This document shows positions 34,071 through 45,279 of a stretch of DNA of 64,000 nt, one piece after another. The DNA comes from Blasia pusilla. Lineage: Eukaryota; Marchantiophyta; Marchantiopsida; Blasiales. Location of the stretch: contig CM114272.1 of assembly GCA_050084515.1 (NCBI GenBank), positions 31,062,001-31,126,000 on the forward strand. Direction: 5' to 3'. The position numbers and the translations under genes were made by a program. Every line of letters starts with the position of its first letter. Positions within the stretch are counted from its first letter, which is position 1. Under the pieces are notes generated by a model. It made no database searches. It worked only from the letters and a program-made list of their open reading frames with translations, and was not told the DNA's origin.

Positions 34071-34350
34071 ACATAGTCTTCCTCCTCGACAACTCTGTCC
34101 CTCGCCTCGCCCAGACCTTAAGACAGGACCAATCTTTGAGAATGTCTCCTGTCCTCGAATTCATTGCTTGCAAGCCCATGAATCGGTGCCGATAGACGTG
34201 TCTAGTAGCAACGTAGTCTTCCTCCTCGACAACTCTGTCCCTCGCCTCGCCCAGACCTTAAGACAGGACCAATCTTTGAGAATGTCTCCCGTCCCCGAAT
34301 TCATTGCTTGCAAGCACATGAATCGGTGCCGATAGACGTGTCTAGTAGCT
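34071..34350. repeat. 140-bp tandem duplication, two copies
   Basis: The word TAGTCTTCCTCCTCGACAAC starts copies at 34074 and 34214. Both end with AATCGGTGCCGATAGACGTG and TCTAGTAGC. Only a few mismatches (CCTGTCCTCG or CCCGTCCCCG; GCCCATG or GCACATG). Confidence 0.88.
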
Positions 34351-35075
34351 CTTCATCTGACTGAGGAAAAGGATTTCAATGAAGGGAGACTTGATGAGGA
34401 TTTTCCCGTCCCCGAATACTAACAAACTCTCCCATTCCGCTGCAAGAGCTCCTGGAATGGCAGTACTGTACACAACGATATTTCAGAGCACTGAAGAGAT
34501 TTACGAGAGGCGAGGGCCATTCACCCGGATTGTGGACGCGAAGTAGGTACCCGCCGGCTGCGTACCCTCACAGTCTCAAAGTCAGCTGCTCACGGAGCGG
34601 TGCTCAACAAACAAGCCTGATCCTGTAACGAAAACTTACGAGAAGCTTCTACGACCTCTGATTTTTCTTCCTGCCTCAACTTGGAAGGCGGAAGAAAACA
34701 AGCAAGCACGAAATAGAATGGGAATTACCTGCTTGGCAGCGGGATCAAGAGAAAAAACCAAGGACTCCCTGTGACGCGTCAAATTCTTCCTGCGTCCAAT
34801 TTCCTCAATTTCTTCCTACGTCCAATTTCCTCAATTTCTTCCTGCGTCCAATTGAGGAGCGTCGAGAAAGTTTGTGCGGAAATGAATTACTCCAATTTCT
34901 CAGAAAAGTGTTGGAGGCGAGTAGAAATTCTTCCTGCATCGAATTGAGGAGTATCGAAAAAGTTCAGATTCTTCCTGTCTCATGGGACCCGGTAACAAGA
35001 AGGCCTCGCAAGAAACTATTCGTCACCCTGTTGTCCATGGAATGGAAACGGCTAGAATTAGAACCAGAAGGACCA

Positions 35076-35122
35076 TTTTTTTCAAATTTCTACCTGCCCC
35101 AACGGTAGAAATTTGAAAAAAA
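35076..35122. repeat. Perfect 19-bp inverted repeat (hairpin)
   Basis: TTTTTTTCAAATTTCTACC (35076-35094) and its exact complement (35104-35122), with a 9-nt loop. Confidence 0.88.
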
Positions 35123-35658
35123 TTTCTACCGTTAGAAAGGTTGCGAGGACGCAAATCATTTCTTGCGCCAAAACTAAGGACTGCCGGATAAAACCAAAGA
35201 CTCTCTTTGCAAATCATCGACTCCGGCCAGGACAAAAGATTCTGGACCGTCCGATGGAGATCTGTTTTAACAAGGACCAGCGTCGGGCACCGACGCCGGC
35301 CCATGGGACCCGGCCCTTAAAAGGTTGGAAGCCTGGACGGTACCGTGAGACGGAAGCCTGGTCGTTCCGTCGTAAGGGCATTAAGGACCCAGGGAAACGA
35401 GCCACGAGCAGAAGGCCTAGTCCGAAGGACTCGCAACTCCGAATCAACTCAACTTCGGTGGATTCAACAACAAACTAGGTCTAGTTAAGGCACAGGGTAC
35501 TAAGTACGCCTTCATCGGATTGAGTACGATTTTTTTTAAACCACAACAAATTATGGAAAGTCTCGAAGAAAACAATGTCTCTCTATTCTATTCTCTTAAA
35601 GCGGGAAGAAACACCAAGCGACTTTATTATATATATTAGTAGTAAGATGCTCGAATGA

Positions 35659-35715
35659 TTTTTTTCTTATTAATATGTATACTCGTCACGAGTATACATA
35701 TTAATAAGAAAAAAA
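35659..35715. repeat. Perfect 28-bp palindrome near the Helitron 3' end
   Basis: Arms 35659-35686 and 35688-35715, one-base centre, core ATATGTATACTCGT. It lies about 19 bp inside the presumed Helitron 3' terminus, where a terminal hairpin is expected. It is however much longer and AT-richer than the GC hairpins of the short family members. Confidence 0.85.
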
Positions 35716-35821
35716 ATACTTTACTAAAAAATTTCTTTATATATCACATTTCATGTGAAGTGTATTTTTTCATTTGAAAGTGCCTCATTTCTCATCATTT
35801 TATTTATTACTATCGTTATAT

Positions 35822-38221
35822 TTATTTATTTTTTTGTCCTACTCTTGACAATGCTACATATAACTTATCATGAGAAAATATTGATGAAGGTAAGTAAATT
35901 CCTATCTTTTTCAAAGTTTGACCTTGAGATTTATTGATAGTCATGGCAAAAGCAGGACGAATAGGAAATTGAAATCTACGTAAATCAAAAGGTAAGCCCG
36001 AGTCTGATGCAATCGATGGGATTCGTGGAATAAAGACTCGATCTCCAGTGTTCTTCCCTGTGATAATTTCAGCATCAATGACATGTTGCATGAATCCACG
36101 GATTACCAATCGAGTTCCATTCGCTTGTCCCTTTGAACCATTCAAGTTTCGTAAAATCATGATAGGCGCACCAATTTTCAAGCTTAAACGATGCGGTGGT
36201 AAACGTGACGGTAAGCACGTATTTAGGAATTATGTCGGATAGATATAACTCATTCCCTCATCCGAAACAGAATCAACACTAAGGTAAGTACGTTCCTGCA
36301 TAGAACAAACATATCTTAGAAGATGAATTTAGTTTTGATGCATAATATAATTCAAGTATTTGTTAAGAAAATGACATGGAAATTATTTGACAACCAATAT
36401 TACCTCTCCATAGAATCGAGACATGACTTCTGCATTGATATCATCAACATCTCGATTTTTTGGTGTAAGAATTGTTGTATCTCTTAAAAATGTGATGTCA
36501 CGAAACTTTTCATAATCATTTCCATAGATTATGTCAATAAGATCACTTATATTCTTACTCTTGGTCACCATATCATTTGGCAATCGTATAAAATCCTCTC
36601 CCAAGTGATATTCATAAGGCACACGTCCCTCTCCAACCTCCAATAACCAATTTGCAAAAGCTTGTTGTTGTAAACGCATGTTCACCTCCAAATTTTGACA
36701 TCTCATATTCCTTGTAAGATTCATTATCCTCACATGAGACCATAAATATGACCTCTTTAATGTGGCTTGAATAATTTTTGGACGGTCGCCATGACGAACA
36801 ATAGGTAACACTTGGCGAAAATCCCCACCAAAAATTACTAATTTGCCACCAAACGGAACATTCCTCAAGTCTTCCGATACCACTCCCATGATATCTTGAA
36901 AGGATCGATTTACAGCCTCAAATGCATGGCGATGAGTCATCGGTGTCTCATCCCATATGATAAGTCAAGCCCTTTGAATCAAGCGCCAAAAACCAAAAGA
37001 TATTAGTATGTTGGGTAAGTGTTATCTTTACAATATTAAAAGAGTTACAAAGTCATAAAATGGTTTAATACTTACTTGCAAGTGGAGTTTTCATCTATAT
37101 TAATTGGAATCTTGAAGCGTAAGTGCGCAGTGCGTCCTCCATTTAACAACAAAGCAGCTATTCCCGAAGAAGCGACAGCTAAAGCTATGCCTCCAGCACC
37201 TCGTACACTTGCAAGAAGAAGATTGTATAAAAAGGTTTTTCTTGTTCCACCAGGCCCGTCAATGAAGAACAATTTTGAACCAGAAGAAATATCACCAGCA
37301 ATAATGCTATCAAGTTTATTTTGTATAGCATCCCAAATCAACCTTTCTCCATCATTCAAATTTTCCTCTCCTAACCTAGCTTGCTCATATAAGTCATCTC
37401 GATCATACATGAGCTCTTCTCCTTCCAAATACGAATATGAAGATGAAGCTTGAAATGAAGGCATATCAAGGAAATCGGACAATCGCTTGCCTTGATCTTG
37501 CAAATGGTAGTGGATATCCAATAATGTTGTGTTAATAATTAAAGCATCTGGAGCAAGATCAGGAATCCCTATTTTCTGCATATAGAAAACGATACGTGAG
37601 TAAGTCCAAAAGAAAAAGCCAAAAATAAGAATTATTATCATAAAAATAGGAATAGGAATTACCTCGCGTCGTTCATATAAGATATCCTCTATGAGTGGGA
37701 TCAAAAATTGACTCCATAGTTGAGCAAGTCGAGTTGGGGTGTTGTAAGCGAGAATAATTGCAAAGAGTTGGCGAAGCGAACGACCTGTGCGGATTTCTGA
37801 TGCTTCTTGAAAGCATGAGAATACTTCTCTATCATCTTCAAGAAGCCCCATTTGAATAGCAGCCTCCTTAAATGTTGGATATAGCACTCCTTGCACAGTT
37901 CTCAAGTATTCATATGTAGTTACGCCTCGAACATGATGAAGCAGCAACCGCAACCAATGTCGTTCTTCTTCACCTATCAAAACTTGAATGTAATCGCTTA
38001 ATATACCAAACATGAAAATAATCAAAAGGATGTTTGAAAATTTACATAATTTGTAAGTACATTATGGAAATTACAAACATATCTACCTGGATGAGTAAGA
38101 TATAAGCGACCAATGGGATGACCACAACCATTTCTCTTTTGAATTCTACAAATCCATTTTTTTTGTTCCAACGATAATAGGAAGGAAAGTCGATATATAG
38201 ATATTTTCGAGCCTCCAAATC
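35822..38221 (-). pseudogene. Helitron helicase (Pif1-like) region
   Basis: Reads on the minus strand. The frame starting near 38010 continues from the HPIGRLYLTHPG exon (about 38130-38095) into IGEEERHWLRLLLHHVRG, LRTVQGVLYPTFKEAAIQMG and LLEDDREVF. An 87-bp in-frame intron (GAG|GTAATT to TATGCAG|A, about 37660-37577) follows. Walker A is GPGGTRKT (about 37250), with Arg in place of the last Gly of GPGGTGKT. After an intron, 36970-36383 holds IIWDETPMTHRHAFE (Walker B), LVIFGGDFRQVLPIV and NLTRNMRCQN. 36181-35822 holds [14 protein letters not shown] and LYVALSRV. Frames are broken at about 38221 and between 36383 and 36181. The protein would unwind DNA during rolling-circle transposition. 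The Walker A change and the breaks make it non-functional. Confidence 0.85.
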
Positions 38222-40950
38222 TTATTGATTAGTTGCAAACCATTGTGCAAGAGTTTTCTCCCTATTCCTTTGTAGTATCTCCTCAACATTTTCGTGATCG
38301 TTGAAGAAAACACTTTGTAACTCGGGTAGATGAACTGCCAACCTTATAATACTTGGATTTTCCGCATGTAAGCTAAACTTGAACAATCTCCAACATGCCT
38401 CAGAGGAAGAAACATATCTATATATATGATACACAAAAATGATAAAAAAAAATTAGTAAAGTGTGATATGTTCTCGAATGTAGACATATTGAAGGAATGG
38501 AAAAAAATTCACAAAAGAGTGATTACCTTGCATCAAGATAATGTGAAGTTTCATCAATTACCTCCCTTGTCGTTTCAGTGCTTGCCTTATTTGAAACCTT
38601 AAATGATATCGCATCGGATCCTTTATATTCATATTTGTATAAATATTTCTCAAATGAAATGGTATTCGTGATCTCCAAATTGATATGACAATCAAAGAGA
38701 GTACATAACAAAGGATTGTAAGGAACGACCCAACGATTGTCCAAACTTTGATCGCGCTTCATATGCTTTAATAACTCCTTTTTTTTCTCAAAAACTCGCA
38801 CAATCAAATCTGGTCTATCGGTAGGTTGTTGACCAGGTAATAGTGCTGAAGTGATCTCCTCCCATTTAGGATTGCACGTCATTGTTAGAAAGTAATATGG
38901 TTTCCGATGGTGCCTCACAATGGCCATTGAATCTTGATAAAGTTGATGCATATGGCGTGGGCCTCCACTAAAAGAAGAAGGCAACACAATATGCCTCCCA
39001 AACCTTGCACCATCTCTATCACTTTGATATAGGATATCCTTTATCCTTGATATAATTTAGCTCGCAACTCCTTTTGATTTAATCAAACCCAAGATAGTCG
39101 TTGCATCTCTACTGTAGCATACAAATCAACCATGTACTCATGAGTAAGACGCCCAAATCGAAGCAAACGATAATCGTCATCGGCACCAACACGGTTTTGA
39201 AGTCAAAAAGAGGCAAATTGTAGCGCTGTAATTGTTTTTCTCCTTCCTTCATGAAGAATCTCATCATCAATTCTTTCTTCCTCAATACAATCATTAGATC
39301 CTTCCATGTCTACATTCAATCTAGTAGGAATATTGACACTCGTCGTTTCCTCGAATCTCCCAAGAGGTATTCCTGGATGCCATCCTGCTTCACCATAGAG
39401 AAATAATAGAACAAAATGAAATGGAACATATGCTTCATTTAGATCTGAAATACTACAATGTCCTCCACCATATAATTGGACAATAATATCACGTGGGTTC
39501 ACATGTTTACTACCATCACCACGTAAGATTGCCGCAACCTCGGATGCAATTGGCAAGCTATAACGTTTGGAATCCATTCCTCGATCATGCGCCTTTAGAA
39601 TGATACAAAGATTAGATCCACTTGCCTTATTTGCAATGTGTTGAAATATCCTCACATGGGGATTGTGTTCATGTAACATATCTTGCAACCCTCTTAAGAT
39701 CTCAGGTCGGAGATCATTAGACATAACTCTTCCTCGATTTTCCAATTCATTTTCAGTATCGTAGATGTATAGTTGAGCAAATTGGGGATTACTCCTCTCA
39801 TCGGGATGCAATGGGCTGATGTTGTGATAAATTCCACCTTGAATACGAAAGTGTCAGGTGCTAGCAACTTGCTCCTTTACTCGAGCTCCAGTAGATGCTA
39901 ACTGAAGAGCACAATTATAAGCTCGAGTGTGTGAAAGAAAATGAAGACTTTCAGCTCCAACACCAGAAATCAACGATTTCAAGAACGGTGGACAACACCT
40001 TAAGAAAGGGAGTTGTACTTTACCATGATTACAACACATTCCAAAAGGCGAGTTTCGATACCTTGTACTCTTTACCTTTTCACACTTCCAATGTAAGGCA
40101 TGACATGAAGGGCATGTTTCTGTCATAGAACCAATAGTATGACGCCCAGTTACTTGGTTGATACTTGCTCGTAGTCTTAACTTCATTATATCGCTCTCTT
40201 GGAAGTTCTGAATTTGTGCAACATTGTGTGACGTGTTAACTCTTGAAACTCGTCCAACATTATGATTTGGTGATTGAGGAATTTCCGTTGGGAGATTTAA
40301 TCCATGATATATAGAAGATACTTGCTCGACATCTCTATATGTTACATGAGTAGATACCTCAAATGTATTGTGTGTGGAAAAATTGTTGATAACCTCGTCT
40401 TCTTGTTGAATAGATATCTCCTCCACCATTTTTGTACCATCATTTGTAAGTTGACCATCTTGTTGAATGGATATGTTCTCGATAATGGTCGTAGAATTAT
40501 TCATAGGTTGTTCATCTTGAGGTACATAGATATCCTCCATAATAGGAATATTACATGTTACATTGGGAATGTCCATAATCCCCTCGTGGGTCGCGGGCCT
40601 ACAAACACAAAATTAGAATATAATCATCAAATTTTCATGGATAATACATGTATGTGTGATGTAGGAAACGTGAGAATCTACATACCATGCCTACAACTAC
40701 CTTACCTAGAAATTAGGTCTTGCATAGTAGTACGATCGTCACAGAGGTTGTGACGGCTTCCTCCTTTTACTTCTCGTCTTCTTTTGTAATCTCTTTGATA
40801 GATTGCATTTTTTTGTTTTTTCATTGCTAAACTCTCGGCACAAAGAAGTCGTTTTTGTTTCTGGACCTCCCCACGTAATACCTTTTGGAAGTCACGAAAT
40901 CTAGTTGGATTTGATGGAATAATAAGTCTATGCAACCAGATTGCATGCAA
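38222..40950 (-). pseudogene. Helitron Rep region with the HUH segment missing
   Basis: The N-terminal part (40576-39854) holds TETCPSCHALHWKCEK, FGMCCNHGKVQLPFL and ESLHFLSHTRAYNCALQLAS. 39811-39203 holds FAQLYIYDTENELENRGRVM and IVQLYGGGHCSISDLNEAY. 38987-38523 holds YYFLTMTCNPKWEEI (Rep motif 1), then VRVFEKKKELLKHMKRDQ followed directly by NRWVVPYNPLLCTLFDCHIN and KYLYKYEYKG (the two-Tyr motif). The family normally has about 100 residues between these, including the HUH metal-binding motif; here they are absent. An intron (AAG|GTAATC to ATATAG|A) joins LDA-R to YVSSSEACWRLFKF at 38434-38222. An upstream basic frame (40950-40702) and related pieces to 41426 probably belong to the N-terminus. 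Without the HUH motif the nickase cannot work. Confidence 0.82.
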
Positions 40951-41439
40951 AAATGTTAGAAACGAACACCAAAAATTTGGGTGAGTAGTCTAAATTTGGC
41001 TCAAAAGGATTAGAATCAAAATTGCAAAGTATGGGCCATAGGAAAATCTCACGTGGGAGATGATTCAATGAGGAGAGGGGGTGGTTGTTGTTTTCTTCGA
41101 TCTCCTAACTTTTGAGCACAAATTGCTCGATTTCTTTTTTGGGCCTCGGCACGAAGTACCTTTCGAGAATCGCATAAATCTACAGGATTTTTCTGGGAGA
41201 GGAAGTCTATACGCACAATAAGGCCAACATATTGTTAGATTATATGGAAAAAAATGCATTTCAACACCATCACAAAAGCACAACAATTGAAAGAGATTGG
41301 AGGAACTTGGGCATCGTACGTTGGGGATATTAGACCAAGTGGAGCATGAGGTACTTCTCCATGTTGCAATCTTTGAGGTAAATTTGTAATATCACGAAAT
41401 GCACGATGCTCCATCCCAACATCCAAAAATATATGCTAG

Positions 41440-42080
41440 ACACACGAAGAGAAAAATGGTAAGAAAGTGGAGAAATAGATTAAGATGAAAAAAAACATAG
41501 AGTGAAAGAAATTAATAACAAACTTCAAAATTCCCCTCAAAAAGAAAGGAAAAAGTAAGATGAAGGAAAAGAGCAGAGAAAATTATTTTTAACCGAGACA
41601 AAAAGACGGGGAATTGAGAAGATAATATTGAAAAGAAATAAGATAGAAGGTGTGATGTAGTAGATGAAAATTTGGCACTAAAATGGAAAGGAAGGGAGAA
41701 AGTGGAGAAGAATAAAAAGTAGAGTGAAAGAAGGGAAAAGAAAGGAAAAAAGTGGATCAAAATCTTTGGAACCTAAAAAAAAGACGGGAGATTGAGAAGA
41801 AAATCTTGGAAAGAAATACGATAGAACTTATGATGTAGTAGAGTAAAACTGAAATGGGAAAAAGTGGAGAAAAGATTTAAAAAGTTGAGAAAAAAATAGG
41901 AAGGGAAGGGGAAAATTTTGAGAAAAAAATAATGAAATTTTTTTAAAGAGGGGGAGAATAGAAGGGAAGAAATGATTTTATTGGAATTTTTTTAAAAATT
42001 AGTGAGGGAAAGAAAACAAAAATTAGTAAAGGAAAGAAAAAGAAAATTGAAAACAGGAAAATAAAAATGAAAAAAGAGAA
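41440..42080. repeat. Purine-rich tract
   Basis: About 640 bp dominated by A and G on the plus strand (AGAAAGTGGAGAA, GAAAGAAGGGAAAAG, AAAAAGACGGGGAATTGAGA and the like). Two blocks look like diverged duplicates (about 41590-41680 and 41770-41850, sharing GAGAAGA, AAATA and AGATAGAA words). Confidence 0.7.
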
Positions 42081-42245
42081 TTTTGGCCTGATAATTTTCC
42101 ACCGTCCGATTTTTTCGATCCCGAGCGTTAGATCTAGGTAAGGCGAATCCGACGATATAGGATCATAGGTGCATCAGCACCGTCCGATTTAGGGCTTTGA
42201 GACCGGACGGTCCGATCTCAGAGTTGTGTCAGCCGTTGGATGAAG

Positions 42246-42339
42246 GGGCGGAGATCGGACCATCCGATCTCCGCCCAAGGGGGCCCGACCTCCTCACTCA
42301 CTCGCCACTAAAAGCGGCGAGTGAGTGAGGAGGTCGGGC
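42246..42339. repeat. Two adjacent perfect hairpins
   Basis: The first is GGGCGGAGATCGGA (42246-42259) with its complement at 42263-42276 (3-nt loop). The second is GCCCGACCTCCTCACTCACT plus CGCC (42283-42306) with its complement at 42316-42339 (9-nt loop). GC-rich, within the Helitron 5' half. Confidence 0.9.
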
Positions 42340-42990
42340 TTCCCCGCCCCCTCGCTCATTTCGCACAGGCCCAAGCGGTCCGTGCGCTTCCTCTCTGCGC
42401 CTCGCCCTCGCGCCGGTAATCGCCTCACTCTGGTGCGCGCCCTTGCGACCCCCCCGACCTTCCTTTTCGTCACTCAGCAGAGGCCGCTCGGGCCTATTTG
42501 CCCCGCCCTCGCTCACTCTACGGAGGCCACTCGGGCATGTCTTCTCCGCTCGAAATCTCTGCCTGTCTCTTCCTGTTTCTCAATGTGGCTCGCAGCTCTA
42601 CGGATTTTTCTTGGGGCTATGGTGTTTTAGCTCGAGGTTGCGCTCCTGAGCGCAAGCGCAAGTCGTGTTGCCCCCCTTCCCTTCTTTGCTGTTTGCCTGC
42701 AGGATCCGCTCTCGTCGACTGATCTCACTGTCACTTTTGGGCAAGCATGAGCGTTCTCGAGCGATCTTGAGCCATGTGCTCTATTTTCGGCCTCCCCTTA
42801 CGTCTGCCATCCAGGGCTCTCCCCGTGTTCGGTCCCTGCAATTTGACGTTCACAGACACCTTACTGCGATTGTCACTCGGTGCCAAGTAGGTTTCGGGTT
42901 AGGGACTGGAGTGCTCACGACGCTGATCACAGTGGATACATGGTGACCAAATGCACACAATTGCCAAATTTTGCTTACATTTCATAGAGA
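42340..42990. other. GC-rich segment in the Helitron 5' half, no clear gene
   Basis: Higher GC than its surroundings and C-rich like host 5' UTR or first-exon DNA. Open frames (for example 42325-42630, plus) have no known motif. May be captured host sequence. Confidence 0.35.
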
Positions 42991-42993
42991 GCT

Positions 42994-43619
42994 TTACAGT
43001 ATAAATTTGAAGGCAACGCTCACTTGCATTGATCTCCTTCGTCTTCTAGCTAGCCTCGGCGTCTTTTGTGTGCTCCTAATCGAACTTCCAGTAGAGTCTG
43101 GTTTAGTTGGTTCGTGGCCTTGAACTTTCTCTTCAACTCGGATATCCTTAACTGGATTTGGAATGTACTCTTCTGAAGAGTGCACGTCATTTCGTCCTTT
43201 GCTTGGTTTCAGATCGTCACTTAGAGGCCGCTTTGATGTAGGCCGCACATGACACTCTACTGACTGTACAAGGAATTTCAAGCCGCTATCTGGCTCGATG
43301 AAGGGTTCCTCTACAAGTTCTGAGGAGGGTGGTGAATCCCTTTTAGCATTGCTGTCATAAACTAATCGTGTCCCCCATTCTGGGATGACTTTGCTTGAGT
43401 CTTCCGGACTCGACTCCAACCTGATTGAGTCATTTTCAGAAATTGGAGACCATGACGGTCTCTCCAAAGGTGGAGTATCCGTTGGCTTAACACTGTAGTA
43501 TTTCTTTGAACTTGAAAGGTAAGTTTTCTTGATTGCATTGCTTCCCTTTGCTTGTGTAGATGTCATAGTTGTACGCCTTACAGACATCTCACCTCTTCTC
43601 CTAAGTTCAGCTCTGCAAA
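42994..43619 (-). pseudogene. Probable captured host gene fragment (terminal exon)
   Basis: An open exon runs from an acceptor (ATTTGCAG|AGCTGAAC, exon start about 43618) to a stop at 42994, about 208 residues. It is charged and Ser/Pro-rich (AELRRRGEMSVRRTTMTSTQ, PTDTPPLERPSWSPISENDS, RPTSKRPLSDDLKPSKGRND) and ends in a basic cluster (RLARRRRRSMQ). A short upstream exon is plausible between GATTGCAG (near 43771) and GTAAGTTC (near 43725). I do not recognise the protein. Its position inside the Helitron, with intact splice signals, suggests gene capture, a known property of plant Helitrons. Alternatively it is a host gene interrupted by unrelated insertions. Confidence 0.4.
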
Positions 43620-44386
43620 TGAAGAATGTTGTTAGTAATCTGCTATTGGTGTATGTTGGGTTTGCAGGTGTCAACATTCAAAAGCATGGAAAATCAATGT
43701 TGGAAGGAGAGAACTTACATTATAGTAGTCGTCTTCAAAATGTACTCCTTGGATATACTCCTGCAATCATGTACAACGGTCAGCGTTGGGCAGAGTGGTT
43801 GTATAACCTTGCCCCTAAAGAATAGTAGTAGTAGTAGGAAAGAATAGAAAGTAGAACTGAGAATAAAACTGAAGAGCGTGAAGCAAACTCGTGTAAGCTT
43901 AGATTTTTACACTAATCAAAAAACGGAAATCTAAGCCTCACCTCCTCCGTGTGTAAAAACTTTGGATGTGAATGGTGAATGCTGCAAGAGCGCGATGTGA
44001 ATCTTGGATTAGTGGTTAAATACTTGTTCCTAAGACCCCCGAAGTGTCCAACCCGCCTCATTTCAAATCTGATTAGGTTTCAAATTAGATTTTGTAGAAT
44101 GAAATCGCAACTGTCGTTCACTAACTCCACTACTTTCCTTAATGGTAAAAACCGGCTACTGGCTACTGAATTTTAACACAATGTATGGTTGGTTCTGGTA
44201 CAAGAAATATACGGTATAATCATACCAAACACGCCGCCACGAAATGCTTAAACAGAAATCCACACTTGGCAGCCTGGGAGGGGAGTATGGAAGGACACGT
44301 GGCAAGTCGGTAGGCCTTCATAACGGACACGTGTCATGCGAAGAAAGCCCCTACCTGGCACCCCAGACTCTTTTAATAGTATAGAT

Positions 44387-44543
44387 TATAAGAGAAGAGT
44401 GTCTTATCTTTTGACACATGAAAATATTTCTCATATTATATTACGATAAAAAAAAGTTTGAATTTGTGTGAAATATTTGTAGTTTGAACAAAACTCTTTA
44501 AACATTTTTTCATTTTATGTGCATCGCACTGGCACCGTGCTAA
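44387..44543 (+). mobile_element. Helitron fragment, plus orientation
   Basis: Ends GTGCATCGCACTGGCACCGTGCTAA before T at 44544, a Helitron 3' terminus with hairpin GTGC...GCAC. It starts with TTATAAGAGAAGAGTG, directly abutting the 5' end of the large minus-strand Helitron. The two may be head-to-head insertions. Confidence 0.45.
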
Positions 44544-44544
44544 T

Positions 44545-45206
44545 AACAATACAATTTTTTATGTTGTTACTAGTACGGTGGAAATGGATCATCGAAGTCC
44601 AAGAGGGCTTCATTGGAAGTGCGATGCTTCACTAACAAAACCTCCAACCACCACAATTTCAAGTCAAGTCCGCAATGAAGTCAATACGCTTTGTACTTTT
44701 TTATTCACCATCTGGTGTTTATTAATTTCCGTCTCCTCCCACCGTCCGCACAATGGTTTGCACATTTTTGGTCAAAAGGTTTGACTCATTGGTGGGGAGA
44801 GATTCAAGAAATTGTGCTACAATTTTCTTAGGTCAAAACTACTTTCCCAAATGATTCATGGTCCCAACCTAGACAATATTGATAGTAAGATAGAGGGATT
44901 TCTCCATTTAGTTCAAAAATATAGAACAAAAAACAAGAGGAGAACCTACTAATTAAGAAAACGCATGGAATTAAATTAAACCAATGAGGCTCAAGCCAAA
45001 TTAATTATCAAAAAACTTGGAAAATAATTTTGTCCTTATAGTTTCACCCCCTTCATCGGCATAATATTTACTAGTAGAACTATTTTGGAATGATAAATCA
45101 TTTGATAAATTTGGAAGGCTTTTAAAAAAGAAAAAATTAGGGCCTTTCTGCAATAAGCATTTCATTTAAATATACTAATATAAGTAATTGGAAGACCATG
45201 GCAGCA
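44545..45206. other. AT-rich intergenic DNA
   Basis: No gene or repeat recognised. Confidence 0.5.
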
Positions 45207-45279
45207 TCCGTTGTAGTCTAGATGGTTAGGATTCTCGGCTCTCACCCGAGCGACCCGGGTTCGAGTCCCGGCAACGGAA
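45207..45279 (+). tRNA. trnE-CTC: tRNA-Glu (anticodon CTC)
   Basis: Cloverleaf: acceptor TCCGTTG (45207-45213) pairs with CAACGGA (45272-45278), discriminator A at 45279. D-arm TAGTCTAGATGGTTAGGA. Anticodon stem CTCGG/CCGAG with loop CTCTCAC, giving anticodon CTC. T-arm CCGGG-TTCGAGT-CCCGG. No intron and no encoded CCA, as expected for a eukaryotic nuclear tRNA. The A box and B box (GGTTCGAGTCC) are intact. Confidence 0.96.

Larger units (their letters stand above)
33540..35630. other. Intergenic DNA rich in small repeats
   Basis: No coding region recognised. Contents: a 140-bp tandem duplication (34071-34350), short tandem units around 34780-34860 (AATTTCTTCCTGCGTCCAAT-type words), and a perfect hairpin at 35076-35122. 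Confidence 0.5.
35639..44385 (-). mobile_element. Helitron of about 8.7 kb, minus strand, degenerate
   Basis: The 5' end on the minus strand is TCTATACTATTAAAAGAGTC (44385 downward), preceded by A. The 3' end is near 35639 (GAGCATCTTACTACT; the last bases match the family pattern CACCTTACTAGT except CTAC for CTAG). Between them lie Rep and helicase sequences in the normal order, a purine-rich tract, GC-rich hairpins and a probable captured host exon. The ends are inferred from similarity to the short Helitrons elsewhere in the window. An independent insertion of the 5' segment (41.4-44.4 kb) cannot be excluded. Confidence 0.7.

Noticed and set aside
35659-35715. Transcription terminator of bacterial type
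   Set aside because: The perfect AT-rich palindrome is in a eukaryotic mobile element and is better explained as a terminal hairpin or foldback duplication.
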